Notes: generated by a model from the sequence alone, not told the origin. Positions 37,851 to 51,790 are shown, counted from the stretch's first letter. The stretch: 64,000 nt of DNA from Acarospora socialis (GCA_025617375.2 JAMYGW020000005.1:186001-250000); one strand, 5' to 3'. Translations and numbers: made by a program.

Positions 37851-40800
37851 CTTTAACTGTGAGTGAGAAAAAGCTGTTATCATGATCACATTTAGAAATT
37901 GTCATTGTTCTCAACAAGAAATTTCAGAACAACTACAATGACATCAATCAAATTGCAAATTATCAGAGCTATACATAGCTGTTTCTTGATGTTCAGTTCA
38001 TTTTCAACAATCTTTGATATGAGATAATGTCTGTTAATGACTGATGTTGAATAGTTGCAACAGATTATTCAGACATGAATTTTGTCTGTGTTGATGAGTT
38101 TTGCTCATAGCTCTTTCACTTGCATTTCTTTAAATATCACTATAATTGAATATATGTTGAGATTTTACTTCAGACAATTCATCTTCATGAAAATAGATCT
38201 ATTCAGACTAGAGAATTACTGATATCATTCACAATCATCTTCATCACATTCTCATCTCACATTCATCTTACTGTGATGCACTCAATAATCTTGAAATCAA
38301 CATTGATCATATTCATTCAGCAATCATAATTTGAACAATTCAATCTTCTCAAAATCATGTTTGTACAAGTTCTTTAACACTTGTGTTTCAATGACATCTT
38401 TGTCTCTCTTCAGTTTCACAGCACTTTTAAAGCTGTGAGATGAACACTGTTCACTCAAGACTTTATTGAATTAGATATTGCTTTTGAAATCTTCTGCATT
38501 CTTGTCTCACATTTCTTTTTTGTATGATTTCTTTTTCTCAACACTGTTACTTATAAACAACTGTTGTTCAAGAGAGCAAATACTGCTTCAATCTCTTGTT
38601 AACATTCTCAAGCACATCATCAGAACTTAACTTTCTCTCACAGTTTATCAAGAAGAAAGAAAAGAAGAAAAATTAAAGATTTAAGATGCAGCATAGTTTA
38701 AATGCATAACTGCTGATGTCTGACTCAGACTTTATTTTGATTTCTTTATTAAAAGAGAGTGATGATGAAAAGTGATGATGTTTAACACAACACTTTAAAG
38801 AAAGATTCTTTTCAGCAGCAAATTGACATCTTTTCTTTATGAAACACAGCAAAACACTCTTCTCATCATTATTCTTCTGAAGCTTTTCTTTCTTATTGTT
38901 TGCTTTTGCTGTTTTGTCATTTCACTTGATTTCTTTTGTCTTTATTGATTGAGAAATTATTCTTGATGTCATGACAATCTTTGTTAATTAACTTGTAAAT
39001 TTGTGAACAGACTGTCAATAAGAGACAGAAATTGTGATGTGAAGTGATGACATGAGATGTTGAGAATTCATTTTTTTGAAGTATGATGAAACTTTTGAAA
39101 GAAGATTGATCTGTCAGTATAAATTCATTGAGTTAAGCATGAAACTCACTCAGCTTCTGAGCTCATCACAGAAGTTAATGAAGTGCTCAGCAAGCTTCAT
39201 TCTTCATTTTACTTTCTATTTTACTTCTCAGAAGTCAAGCTGTTGCTTGTATAAATGCTACTGTTGCTGTCAATCTTTCACTCAGCTTTCTGAATATTGT
39301 CACTTTGTTATTCAGCTTTCTTGTTATTGCAAATCTCTGAAGATTGATCATTCAATAGTATCTGCTCTTTTACAAATCATTAATATAATGTTGCAGTGAC
39401 ATACAGAGTTGATATAGTCATCTTTGCTTTTATCTCAGTCAGATTTGAGACTGTCACTTTTTTTTCAATTGATATTCACAAAAGAATTAAGACTTTCATT
39501 CAACATTCTCATCAAGTGTGCACCACTCTCATCTGCTCTTTGTGATTCTTGTATTTTCTTAATACTGAATAACAGTTCTTTAAGATATGAAAGATCTTTG
39601 CTTGCTTGACTGCTGATGTGATTGTGTTCATTATTAATACAGATTTTATTCATCATGTCTGCAAAGTTGTCAATCATTATTAATATAAGAAAAAGTAAAG
39701 AAATTTATCTTCAACATCAACTTCAATGACTTTGACCTCTGATCTGAGCTTGTCAAAAGAATTGAGAGACTCATTAAGTAATAAGATGATCATATTCAAG
39801 ATCTCAATCAGATCATAATGTTGAGGTATTTAGCTTAGTTGATTGCTTGATTTTAAAGTTTGATGACTCTTGCACTGTTGATCAACAGTGAGAATATTGT
39901 GATTAAAGACTGAAAATCACTTATTGTCTAACAGATCTATCTTGAACAGAGATTGTCTGTAGAAGTTAATTACATTTATATTAACAAACATCATTTTAAA
40001 ACACAAAGTGCAAACAGAACTAAAGAATTCAGATTGACTGATTTGCTTAAGCAGATGAGGTCTGAGTGGAAAATCTGAAATGAAGAGCAAAATAACAAAG
40101 AAAAATCATTTATGCTGAGAGCTACAATGTCATTCATGAGCATTTTTTCAGAATTCAAAACTTACTTCTTTTCTTCTTTGTCACAAAACATCTGATCACT
40201 GATTGTCAGTTGTTTCTTATGTTGACTGACATGTGCTGACACAGCTCTGATCAAGAAAATTTTGTATTTAATTTAATCATTTGTGCAGTCAAATTTCACT
40301 GTTGTTTTCAGAGACATTCACATCACTGAAGTCATACCAATTGAAGTAAGATGATCTTTGAGCTGAGTTTTTTCATAACACATTAACTTTATCATGTCTT
40401 TCTGATTCTCAGCACAATGCAGATTGATGTCTACAAGTCTTCACTTGTGAACAATATACACAGCAATCATGAAACTCAGATATGACAAAAAGATGTGCAT
40501 GAATCAAACTGACTTTCTTCATGTGTAACAGATTGTGATGACTTGATTAAATCATATTTTTGTTCTTCAATTTGAAGATCTCATCAGAATCAAGCACTTA
40601 TGAATTTTTCAGAGAGTAACTTAATGAATAAAATAAGCTAAAAAAGATCAGCTGATCAAAGCTGAAACATAATTTGTTAAGAAATTTGTCTTTTCATGAA
40701 GTCTAGAGAAGTGCTGATTGAATAATGAAAGAAACTTGAAGAAGAAGATTGAGTTTACTTTTTAATTCAGGCAAGTGCTGCATGCTGTGATTACATCATG

Positions 40801-41470
40801 TCAGACTGAATTAACTCATGAACTCATTTGACTCAATCTTCATCAGCATGATTTAAACAGTTTTCTTCAAATTCAATGCAAAGTTGATCAGCAGACTATC
40901 TGATAGCTCATCATCAAGCTATATCTTGATGATGCAGCAGAAATCTGCTCAGTAGTGTGAGACATATTTTTAATTAACTATTGTCACAAACAGAACAGCA
41001 CTGACCTGAAGTCACTTTAACTACTTAACTTCTCAATTTCACATCAATTCAATCACTCAGCTGATCACAAAGATGCAACAGAGTTAAAACAACAAGAATG
41101 TCAGTCAGAATGCTCACTGAAGTGTCACACAAGATAAGAAGAAACAGATAAGAATCAAAAAGCATGTGTAGAAAGACAGACTGAAGATGCATTTCAGAGT
41201 GCAAAGAGTATGTATGAAGATATATGAATTCAAAATGATCAGTTAATGATCACACTGTAAGAGCTTCTCATTGTTAGACTGACAAAAAGTGATGTCATAG
41301 CTGAAGAAATTGTTGAAGCTGTGTCAATTGATAAGAGTGACAGCTATAAGTCAAGATTCAAGCAAATTGTCACAAGAAGATGAAAAAATGATCAGTAACT
41401 GCACAATTGATGTTAATGAGAAATGAAGAATGAAGAAAAGAAGAATGAAGTGTGAGAAAGAAGATGATAT
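37851..41470. other. Decayed tract, no recognised gene
   Basis: CC/GG-poor. Open frames: 39076-39399 (+, Cys-rich, 107 codons) and 39465-39677 (-, 70 codons, SSQASKDLSYLKELLFSIKK then ADESGAHLMRMLNESL), the latter protein-like but unknown. At 40540-40950 a plus-strand reading includes FLIQASAACCDYIMSD-like text in broken frames, perhaps another former gene. No repeat ends seen. Confidence 0.3.
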
Positions 41471-41479
41471 TTATGTTTG

Positions 41480-42157
41480 AGAAAAAGCAATAACAGATGA
41501 TGCACACACACTTTTCTCAATTAAGAGACATCAAACTCAACAGAGTGAACACCAGCAAGCAAATAACAAACTATATAAAGATAAATAGCTTCTGACACTA
41601 ATTTCAATTAAGATTATGAAAGCAGTTAAAATATTATATTTCTTAATATTCTCACTCAGTGACACTGCATCTATTGACTTTCACTAACAATAAGTTTCAG
41701 TTATTTCATAAAGTACTTAAAGATTTGTTTAAAGAAAAACTTAATTAATTTATTAATTATCATATTTTAACTGAACACAAAGTTCATCTAAATTTAATTT
41801 CTCTTGTGTAAATCTCAAATGTAATAATAAACAATATTAATATATTTTAATTACTTATACACATGTATATTTTTAATCAGAGTTAAAAAAACTTGATTGT
41901 CTTTTTTAAACTAAAGAAATAAAACTACTCAATGAGACTCATCTTTTCTGATACTTACTCAGTATAAATTGTCTTTAAAATGCTTACTTATACTTATGTT
42001 TCTTAATATTTAAATAAGTCAGATTTCAGTTTTTACACATTCTGACATAATTATGTACTTAGTCTCAGTGATTGATGTAATAACAGACTTTTGCTTTTAA
42101 TTTGTTTATAAAATTAATTTATTTTCAAATATATAAATCTGTTTTAAAATAAACTTT
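41480..42157 (-). mobile_element. Copia-A1 fragment: 3' LTR end plus 3' end of pol
   Basis: 41600-42157 runs parallel to 44590-45150 in Copia-A2 and 53470-54020 in Copia-A3: shared LTR end (cttaata at 41642-41648), then the same internal stretch (ctattgactttcac, aattaattta). The LTR's outer end is too decayed to place; about 41480 is a guess. Stops at 42157 against the left LTR of Copia-B. Heavily broken. Confidence 0.65.
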
Positions 42158-42333
42158 TGTTGAAAATTGAAACATTTCTATTGCTTAATATTAGATGTCT
42201 TAATTATTTAGAAGACTAGAATACACAAAGAATAACTTTTGTGCATGATAACTAAGCAATATCATGTGATCAAAAAGATTTCAACACTAGATTAAATAGA
42301 GTTGAACTTTTAAAGAGTCTTCTAATTTCAATA
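42158..42333 (-). repeat. Left (3') LTR of Copia-B
   Basis: Begins tgttgaaaattgaaac and aligns along its full length with 52886-53060 (shared gactagaatacaca, aactaagcaatatcatgtga, attaaatagagttgaact). 176 bp. Confidence 0.9.
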
Positions 42334-43437
42334 CTTTCTCTTAAATTTAATTGATTTAGATGTTCTAGACAATTTAGATACTTATTCACTAGTTAGTATA
42401 GATTCTCTGATTTTATGAAGAGATAAACTCAATAGTGAGATAATAAAGAAATCATGAAAAAGATTGAGACAACAGTGAGATGAGAAAGCAAGAGCAAAAC
42501 AAAAAGAAAATACATAACAAAGACACAAAAAATGAAGCAATAACAAGATCAGAACTTGAATGCACAACAAAAAGAATGAATAATTGAAAAGAACTGACTT
42601 GACAATCTTGTGATGTAGACTATGATCTGTTATATTTCATAAATCTGTTAAGTCAGTTATTCTGATTATCATTAATGAATATTTTATCAATTCAATTTAT
42701 AACATTGTCAACATAAGTTCTAGTCAACAAAGAAAGCAATGATGAGATCAGAACTCAAATGTGCAACTAAAAAATCAGTTAACAATTTAAGAAGTTGACT
42801 TAATTGCTATAATGTAGACTATGATCTGTCATACTTCATAAACAAGTAAGTCAATTATTCAGATTGCAATTAGTTAATGTTTCATTGATTTAATTTATAA
42901 AGTCATCACAGCTAGAAGATCTAGCTGACTAAGAAAGCAATGAAACTTAATGATGAGTAAAGACTTGATGAATTTGTTGACTGCTTGTTCAAACATAGAA
43001 ATGAACTCAAGATCAATAAGATCACAATTGACAGTCTTATGAACAAAGTGATACTGAATATTGATGTGCTTAATGCAGACATGAAACTCAGAGTTTTAAG
43101 CTAGATTTATAGCATCACAATTGTCAGCACAAATAATAATAGAATCATTGTCATCAAGAAAGTCAATTTCTGTAAGAAAATGATGAAGTTATATGATTTT
43201 CTTTGTTGCTTACATTTCAGTCATATATTCAGACTTAATGAACAACAAAATAACAGTCTGTTGATATTTAAAACATTAATTAATAGAATTTCTAAAGAGA
43301 AGAAAAAAATAAGTGTCAGTGAACTTCTGAGTATTATGACATTCATTTTAATCAATATTAATGTAGTTAATGAGATCTGCATCAGTAATGTCATAGATGA
43401 CACTTAAGATTATAGTGTTAGTAAGATATTTGAAGAC

Positions 43438-43782
43438 TTACTTGACAGTATTGTAGTGTGAGATATTCAGATTTTGATCAAACTGACTAACAGTAAAAAT
43501 GATGAAGATAATATCAGAATGCATCTGTAACATAATATACATTAGTGATTTTACTGTCTTTTGATAGCATTGAATAATGATGATGTCAATCTGAATAATG
43601 AACTTCTTTATGAGTACTGCATCAGAATTCATAAATATGTTGACAGAAACTGTCTGCAACTGTTGAAATGTCTTAAGAATCTTATTAATGTAAATTGTCT
43701 GAGTAAGATGAATAGTGCATTCAGAATGATTACACTCAATCTTTATGTTTAAATAATAAAACACAGAGTTGAGATCTGACAT
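43438..43782 (-). pseudogene. Copia-B reverse transcriptase, C-terminal part, into RNase H
   Basis: The 114-codon minus-strand reading holds the thumb/connection signature of Copia RT: IHLTQTIYINKILKTF, then SLMYIMLQMHSDIIF and FDQNLNISHYNTVK. In Copia elements this follows the YVDD palm box and precedes RNase H. Part of the fossil. Confidence 0.85.
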
Positions 43783-44427
43783 CTTATAAATGTTAATAAG
43801 ACATACTTTGATGTCTTGAATGACTGATTTATTCTCTTCTATAAGAAGAAGATCATCAATGTAAATAGTGATGATAACATCATCATTGATTCAAAAGAAG
43901 ATACTATGATCAAAATTAAGACAATGAAAATTAAACAAGATAAGATGATCATGTAAAGTCTTATATTAAAGATGAGATGTCTGCTTTAAATCATATAAGA
44001 TCTTATTAAGCAAGACAATCATATCAGAAAGCTCATATTTATGAAAAAGCTTTATATAGATGATTTGATCAATAGAATCATAAAGAAATGCAGTTGTCAT
44101 ATTCATTTGCTTAGTCTTTAGATCAAAATAAGTGATTAAGATGAAGAGAGCTTTGTAGATTTGTGACTTGATGACAGATGCAAAGATTTGATCATAGTCA
44201 ATGTTGAATTGCTGTTTGTAGCTCTTGACTACTCAGCAAGTCTTATAGTGACTAATTTGATCATGAGCATCATACTTAATCTTATACACTCAGTGTTCTT
44301 GAAGAACATGCTGATCTGACAGCACAGAAATCATTTTTCATGTGTTATTTTTCTTCAAAGAATGTATCTTGTTCTTCATCACTTGTTTTCACTTCTTGCA
44401 CAGTGACAACTCAACAGCTTGTTTATA

Positions 44428-44432
44428 GATAG
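44428..44432. repeat. Target-site duplication gatag, left copy of Copia-A2
   Basis: gatag just before the LTR start; repeated at 49892-49896 after the right LTR. Confidence 0.88.
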
Positions 44433-44642
44433 TATTGAGAGATAAATAAATACTTGTGCTATACTGCTGACTAACTGTCTATCTAGTGAAACATACATCA
44501 TTGACTTAACTATAATCAACATAAGTTGTAGAGATTGTTTATTTACATACTCTGTTATGCAGACTATATGAATAATGAGTAATTTTTGATGTTAATTTCA
44601 ACTAAGACTATGAAAGCAGTTAGAACACTGCACTTCTTAATA
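44433..44642 (-). repeat. Left (3') LTR of Copia-A2
   Basis: 210 bp, aligned with 49682-49891 end to end (shared ataaataaatacttgtgcta, tgctgactaactgt). Terminal inverted ends of the TGTTGAGA/TCTCAACA type, recognisable despite C-to-T decay. Confidence 0.9.
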
Positions 44643-45486
44643 CTTTCACTTGATGATGCTGCATCTATTGACTTTCATTAACAGTAAGTTTCAGTTGTTC
44701 AACAAAGTACTTAAAAATTCATTTAAATAAGAACTTAATTAATTCATCAGTCATCATGTCTTGACTAAACACAAAGTTCACATCAATCTGATTTCACTTG
44801 TGCAGATCATGAATATGATGGCAGACAATGTTAATGTATTTTAATCACTCATGCACATATGCATTCTTAATCAAAGTCAAAACAATCTGATTGTCTTTCT
44901 TGAACTGAAGAAATGAGACTGCTTGATGAACTTCATTCTTTTTGATGTTTACACAGTATGAATTGTCTTCAAAATACTTATTTATATTCATGTCTTACAG
45001 CATCTGTGTAAATCAGACTTCAGTCTTTGTACATATTGATATGATTATGTATTCAGTCTCTATAATTGAGATGATAACAGATATCTGCTTTTGACTTGTT
45101 TATAACATTAATTTGTTTTTAAGCATATACATATGTTTCAGAATTGACTTTCAATCTTGTTTATCTGATGCATAGTTGAAGTCAGAGTATTTAAGCATGA
45201 CTTGACTCTCACTGAGTTTATACACAATGTTAAAATTGATGATTGATCTAACATATTACAGCAGTTTCTTGAGTACATGTTCATGATGTTCTACAAAATC
45301 ATTAAAATATTAACTTAGTTGATCTAGAGCAAAGATGATGTTCAGTTGAGTATGAATTACTGTATATATCAGACTTTTAATTGCATATTGATAATGTTTT
45401 TAATCTATTCTTTGATCAGCTGAGTTAATGATATGAAAAGTATTATATTCATTGAGTGAAATCATTGTGATCTTGTGCTTGTCAAA

Positions 45487-45705
45487 TTACATATAAAGAT
45501 CTCTTAGCATCTTATTTACATAGTGAGTTTGATTTAAATATAGAGTTCTTTTCTTGTGATTATGTGTGACTTGTATATTAAGAATTTTCTGTGTCTTCTT
45601 TAAGTTCTTAACTTTGAACATTTTCACAAGAACTTTCTTAAATCTGAGAACATGTATCAAACTTACTGAGACTACAATTATATTATTTACATAGAGAAGC
45701 AGCAT
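45487..45705 (-). pseudogene. Copia-A2 reverse transcriptase palm region
   Basis: The minus-strand frame covers the YVDD-box region (LLLYVNNIIVV), followed by FKKVLVKMFKVKNLKKTQK and LYLNQTHYVNKMLRDL, the standard Copia RT order. Part of the fossil. Confidence 0.87.
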
Positions 45706-48201
45706 GATTCTTTTGATACTGTTGATGAAAAAACATAAGTTAATGTTACTTTAATGAAAGTTTAATTTGTGCAGATCAGTGATGCATCATTTATGTCAGT
45801 TTTGTGCAGTTTACTTTAGATCATAAAGACTATACAATATACACAGTGCACAGTCAGATGCAACTTGAACTTCAAAAAAGATTATTATGTAAATGATTTT
45901 CTTAAGAAAGAATTTTGTGAAGATGTTGTTGATATTTATCTGATGACATTCAAGATTCTTAAGAACAACAATGACAAGAAAGACTTAAAGAGTGTTAAAT
46001 TTGACTGTAGATGTAAAGATGTTCTTATAATCAATGTTATATATTTGTGAGAAATCTCTTGTCACAATTTTTGTCTTAAATTTGTTCAGAAATTCATCAG
46101 TGTTCAGTTTAAATTTAAATATTCATTTGCTGATCACTATATTTACATTCTTTGATGACACAATCTCTTTTTATATTCTGTTGACTGTCAGAACTGTTAA
46201 TTCTGCATGAATAGTATTTTTTTACATCTTTTTTCAGACTAAGTCTCTCACTGCTTCAATATAGATAACAAACATGAAAATGTCAGATTTAATGTTCTCA
46301 GTGTCTTTTTTATTATCTGTGATGAATACTGTAAGTATTAACATAGTTTATAATATCTTGATTATGAACTCATTAAAGTCTTTATTGTCATCATTTCATT
46401 TTCTCTTCAGCATCTCAACACACAAGAATGTCTTAACTTTCTCAGTTAAAATATTCAGTGCTTTGCTGACAAGAACTTCAATATGTAAAAACTGCTTGAT
46501 TTCATTCTGTTCACTTGTCTGTAATCTGTTTAAATTGATTATGATTGATTTATTTATCATATGAATGTCTGATGAAAATATATTGAGATTGTCTGCAGTT
46601 AACTTGAATTCTTCTTTGTTGTCTGAACTCATGAATCTAAATTTATAAATTTGCTCAAAAACAGTAAACAGAGTTGTAGATGCTGCAGAATTCATGATGA
46701 CTGCATTTTTTCATAATTATTTAACTGACTTCTGTTCAGACAGAATATTCAGCATTTGTCTTTGCAGTTTGAGATCAACACTGTTTTTCTTCTCATTCTT
46801 GACAAACTTCACAACATAATTTTTAATGATTCACTTAAAATCTGAAATTCAAAGCAGATACTGCTTTATGATTTTATCTGCATAACTTATGAAGATTTTT
46901 ATTCATTCTTAATTCATAAACTTATTCTGTCTACTCTTTAACAACAACTTGAGATCAATATAGAAGTAGTACTTGCAATTTTAGACACAAATGTAATCAA
47001 TGAATAACTACACATCAGTGAAGATCTTCTTTGAAGTTATTTGTCTGTCATTGATTAAGAGACTGATTGCTGTTCAATTGTAAAGATAAACATTTATTTG
47101 TGCTATCTTCACTCAGAACTTTATTGAAAGTTCTGTCTTTTTAATCATGATGTACACTGAGTTCTCAGTGATATGAATGACTCTTTCAGCAACATTATTC
47201 TGAATAAACATATAAAACACAGTGTACTGCAGTGTGATGTTAAAAAATCTGCATCAGTCATTCAGAGTTAATTTTAATTTTGTGACATTGTCACTCTATA
47301 CAGCAAGCACTTTTGTACTGATCTGAAGCTCAATTTTTAGTTATTACTCTTGCAGTTTCTGTGAGACATTATTGTATCACTTCAGCAATATTATTCATAT
47401 CTTTTGAAAATAGCTGTTCACAATCTTCAGAAAGTACTGATGTTCAGTAAATGACAGAGATAAAAAACTGCATATATTAATGAAAATCAGAACAAGAATG
47501 TTGATCTTTTTCTTACTCACATTGTATTCTTACTGATTAATAAACTTAATGAGAACATAAATTTCACAGATATTCTTCTTGTCTTCAGCAATGAGAATTG
47601 ACTTCTTAAAAATTGTAACTTTATAAAGATCATGAAGTTTTGCAGAGTCAAGATAAGCAAACTATTGATGTCACAGCTTGTAGATCTTGATCTTTTCACT
47701 CAAAAATGAAGTATCAGCAAAGAATGAAGAGTCAGCAGAACTTAATGAATCAGTCTGCATCTAAAAGTTCATATTTGATATTGTGACTGAAAGAATCATC
47801 TCTGAATTAAATAACATGTGTATGACAGATAACAGAATGAATTTATTCAGTTTTTTTGCAATATATTTGATTATATAGACACTGTTTCACTCAGACACTT
47901 TTATTATAACATTGTTATGTTTATTTCACATATAAAGACTGTGCTGATCAAAGCTTTTCTGCAATTTCATTTTGCACATTTGCTTTTTCAATAGAAGATT
48001 AACTTTTAGTTCAGACACATAAAGTGTTAAACTCAGATTTACAAAGTTTCTGAATTTGTTCTGCATCACAGTTACTTCATAGTAATGAGAGTAGAAGTGT
48101 TTCTTCTCAACTTTAATTCTTTAACATAATATGTATATCAAAGAATCACTGAAGAATTAATATTGATTAGTTATGTATGTGAAATATTCAGAATTCACAA
48201 C

Positions 48202-48540
48202 TCATTCAGAACTAAATATTTTACTGACAGCTTTCTTGAACAGAATGACAATTTTATTATCTTTCTCTGCATTGAACTCAGATGAGAATGAGTCATTATT
48301 TTTCTTAGTTTCAACATCAAAAGCTCTATGCTTTCTGTTTCTGTGCTTGAATCTTATTTTGTTTTTATGATGTGAATTGTCTGCAGACAACTTATCTGAC
48401 TTTTTGACTAACTTGACTGCAGTTAAAACAGATAACTTTTTTAACTTAATGTTCTTGTAAGCAGTGAAAAGATATTCACAGTCTCAAATGTAATGAGAAT
48501 CACAACAGAAAAAACATTTAACTAATTTACACTGAGAAGA
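48202..48540 (-). pseudogene. Copia-A2 gag zinc knuckle and linker to protease
   Basis: Minus strand: a zinc-knuckle motif CFFCCDSHYI...DC at about 48478-48530, then a polar linker (NKIRFKHRNRKHRAFDVETK and SSEFNAEKDNKIV at 48202-48390) leading into the protease start. This is the usual Copia gag/protease junction. Fossil. Confidence 0.7.
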
Positions 48541-49670
48541 GTGATTATTGCTGAAGCTTGATGATCTCTGATAGTGATATCTCACATTATGTTGATATAA
48601 ATGTGTTGAGTTTTTCTCTTTACATTAATCTGTTCATAAAACAGTCTCAACAGTCTTTAATTATGTTTTCTTCTCTTAAAGCTTCTACAGACTTCTCTTG
48701 ATGTTTGAGATGTTTTAAGTGTTAATTATGTCATAAATCACTGTGTAATTCTCAGATAATGCTTGAAGAAGTGTCTGAAATTATTGCTCAGACTTAAATA
48801 GATCAGTCATATCAGACTGAGTCACAGCAATTTTTCTGTTCAGCTTGCTGAGATATGTTTATACTTCATCAATAAATATATTTGTCAGCATTCTGTATTC
48901 AATAAACTTCATTAAATATTGTCTTTCAGTGATCTGCAGCTTCTTCTTGTATTTGAACTTCAAGATATTTTAAGTATTCTTTATATTAATCTTGTCTGCA
49001 ATGTACTTCTGATCATCTGCACTGATATAAATAATGAATTAATATAAAGTCTTTGTGTTAGACTTCTGATTTTCAAAATCAAGATTGCTGAGTAAAAAGA
49101 AGAAATCACTGACAAAAGTATTGATTGTTAAAATCTTAATGATATATTACAGATCTTCATTTATCAGTTATCTTCTTATGAGAATAAATCATTGATTGCA
49201 GTTCTTGTGACTGAGAATTGAGATGAGTTGTTGCTTTGTGAAAGAGTTGTTGAAATTCATAGTGTAGTTTTTAATGACAGTTGACACATAGTATAAGAAA
49301 TGAATAAAGTGAAGTATTAAGATGTATGAAAGAAGATAATGTAAATAAGAGAAAGAAGAAGTGTGAGTGTTTATTTGCTCAACTGTTGAGCATCATATCA
49401 AGTTGCTTATAAGTCTTGTTTTGCTCAATCTTAAAGCTTTGTATTGAGTACTGAGAATGTTATTTTACTTAATTTTAAATTTTATATTGATGATCAAGAG
49501 TGCTTGTTTTAATTCTGTATTAAGCTGTCAAGAATGTCATTTTACTCAATCTTAAAGCTCTGTATTGATGATCAGTAATATTTGTTTTACTTAATCTTTG
49601 AGTCTTCATATCAAGCTGTCAAGACACTAAAACAGTATGCATTTTCTCTGAGAAGCTTCTTGTTAATCTG

Positions 49671-49681
49671 AACTCATAATT
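49671..49681 (-). promoter_or_regulatory. Primer binding site of Copia-A2 (initiator-tRNA anticodon-loop type)
   Basis: On the minus strand the bases directly after the 5' LTR read aattatgagtt. TTATGAG is the complement of CUCAUAA, the anticodon loop of initiator tRNA-Met. Drosophila copia and yeast Ty5 are known to prime from an internal fragment of that tRNA. Copia-B has the same motif at the same place. Confidence 0.6.
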
Positions 49682-49891
49682 TATTGAGAAATAAATAAAT
49701 ACTTGTGCTATACTGCTGACTAACTGTTTATTTAGTGAAACATACATAATTGACTTAACTGTGATCAACATGAGTTGTAAAGATTGTCTATTCACATACT
49801 CTGTCATGCAGACTATATGAGTGATGAGCAATTTCTGATGTTAGTTTCAACTAAGACTATGAAAGTAGCTAGAACACTGCACTTCTTAACA
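49682..49891 (-). repeat. Right (5') LTR of Copia-A2
   Basis: 210 bp, start tattgagaaataaataaat, end cttcttaaca. Followed by the duplication gatag at 49892-49896. Confidence 0.9.
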
Positions 49892-49896
49892 GATAG
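49892..49896. repeat. Target-site duplication gatag, right copy of Copia-A2
   Basis: Matches 44428-44432 exactly. Confidence 0.88.
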
Positions 49897-50699
49897 AAGA
49901 TTTGACAATATTACTCAAAGAAATTGCAGCATATGCATACAAAAAGTGTGCATCAAAGTTGTCAAAGAAGTCAGAAAGTTGAGAATTCTGAGATGAAGAT
50001 GACAAAGATGAGAATTTAAAATGAAGAAAAGAATAATCAATTATAATGTTAAACAATGTCAGTAAAAAGAATGACTGAACAACAGTAAAATACTGAATAG
50101 ATGATGTTGAGTCTTAATTTTCTGTGTTAGACATGCTAAATATAGATGTTTTCAATGAATAAGAATTATTTAAATCAATGTCTCAAAGATCTTGAAAACA
50201 CTGTAAAAGTGAAGATTACAATAATGATGTAACTGATCTGAAAACTTCTTCTAAAGAGAAGAAAGATTGTGATGACAAAGATGTGAATGAAAATGAGAAA
50301 TTAAAAGAAAGATTAACAGTACTAAATGTCTTTTTCTTGCTGTAGATCTTTATGTTAATTATGTTTTCATAGATGTTAATATCTTCTTTCACAAAACAGT
50401 TATGAGTGATGAGAACATGTTCTGATTTTAAATTTCAAATATGATAGATAGAGTTACTGTTCATGTCTAAATAGTGATATTTGAGACTGTAATTGTTAAA
50501 TTTGACTTCTTGTTAACATTGTTTCTTAAAAATATGTGTTTAAGCAGTAATACTGAAGACACAAAGACTTGAGAGATCAGAAACATTGTCTGTTCATGCT
50601 TTATAAAGTATTGTATTGAGTGCATAAGTAGAAGATTGATTCTTTAAATAAACAACAGTTCAAATAACTTTCAGTCAGAGATAAGACTTCAGATTAAAG

Positions 50700-51270
50700 T
50701 CTTTGAGCATAGTTTTAATGAACTCACAAATAATGCAATTCAGTCACTCAGAAATGTCATTTTCTTCAGATGAGTAAAATGTAGTAAATTTTCATGTAAT
50801 TTCATTAATGACAAATCAGTTCTTCAGAACAAGATATTTACACTTAAGATTAGTGTAAAGATGTTTTAAAGAATAATTAGAATAATTTGTCTTCATTAAA
50901 GTGATGAAGTTCTTAATATGCTTGATCATTTTGATCTTGAACTTCATGAGAAACATTCAGAAAAATCTGATAAAGTTGTTGATGAAGATAACAAATCATT
51001 TTGAATTGTTATAAATGATGAGTGTAATAGATTCAACAATGTCTGAATGAACAAGATCTAGTGATTGAGTTACTCACTCAATGAAAGCATTATAGAAACA
51101 ATATATCTATCTGATCTTAATGCATAACTTACAGACATCTTGATGTTTAGAAAGATTCTTGAGATTGATATCATTGATGATCTTGATTAATCACTCAATA
51201 TTAACATGATTTAAGTGATCTAGTCAACAGTGTCACATTTTAAAAGATATCTTGAATTTTTTATTAGTTG
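50700..51270 (-). pseudogene. Copia-B integrase (zinc-binding region and start of core)
   Basis: The minus-strand translation reads, in broken frames, an HHCC-like region (KHQDVCKLCIKIR near 51120) and the entry of the catalytic core (SLDLVHSDIVESITLIIYN near 51010-51065), as in the Copia polyprotein between protease and RT. Fossil. Confidence 0.65.
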
Positions 51271-51649
51271 CAAAGACATGAAACTGAGATGTATTGTTGA
51301 GTTATAATCAGAATAAGTCATCAACTTCAGATGCATATTCAATGATTTTATTGTTATAACATAAAATACAATTCTTCATGTTGAACATAATATCTTCAAC
51401 TCACATACAGATACTGAAAATGAGATTTGCAGAGATGATAAGAAAGTGTATAACATTATTGAGAATGATTTTTTATATGTCTCTGTCAGAACAGACTAAA
51501 CATAAAGAAACTTGATTTTTTTCTATGATCTTAATCATTTCATTAGCTGTAAGAAGAGATCTATCAATAAACTCATAGATGATGAAAAACTCACATATTG
51601 AGCACAAGTGATCAGAAACTGCAGTATCAATAGTTTATATGTTTATGAT

Positions 51650-51790
51650 ACAAGACTCAATGATATGAGCATGAAAATGAAGCTCAATAACATTATAAGC
51701 TTTAAAATGAAGCTCAGAAACATGAGTTTCAGAATAAAGCTTGATAACATGAGCATCAGAATGAAGTTTGTTGATGTGAGTCATAAAGTT
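51650..51790 (-). repeat. Tandem 27-30 bp repeat in Copia-B
   Basis: Four or five units of about 27-30 bp (acatgagcatcagaatgaag type) stay in frame on the minus strand as 9-10 residue units (HVIKLYSETH, HVSELHFKAY, NVIELHFHAH). They lie at the gag end of the polyprotein. A small expandable spacer inside the element. Confidence 0.7.

Larger units (their letters stand above)
44433..49891 (-). mobile_element. Copia-A2: complete-structure Copia element nested in Copia-B
   Basis: A 5459-bp element with two 210-bp LTRs and the duplication gatag, lying inside Copia-B. Minus-strand coding from right to left: gag with zinc knuckle near 48478-48530 (KCFFCCDSHYI, then DC), linker/protease region 48202-48390, integrase (about 47.0-47.7 kb), and RT at 45487-45705 (MLLLYVNNIIVVSVSLIHVL, then KKTQKILNIQVTHNHKKRTL). 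All parts of a Copia element are present in order. Coding is broken in many places. It is younger than Copia-B by nesting. Confidence 0.9.

Noticed and set aside
39076-39399. Cys-rich plus-strand ORF as a secreted effector
   Set aside because: No convincing signal peptide, stops in all neighbouring frames, and composition equal to flanking decayed DNA; Cys codons (tgt/tgc) are inflated by C-to-T change of Arg codons.
46274-46564. Plus-strand ORF in the Copia-A2 region and its parallel at 55454-55666
   Set aside because: Antisense shadow of Copia pol; similarity between the two follows from both being Copia-A copies.
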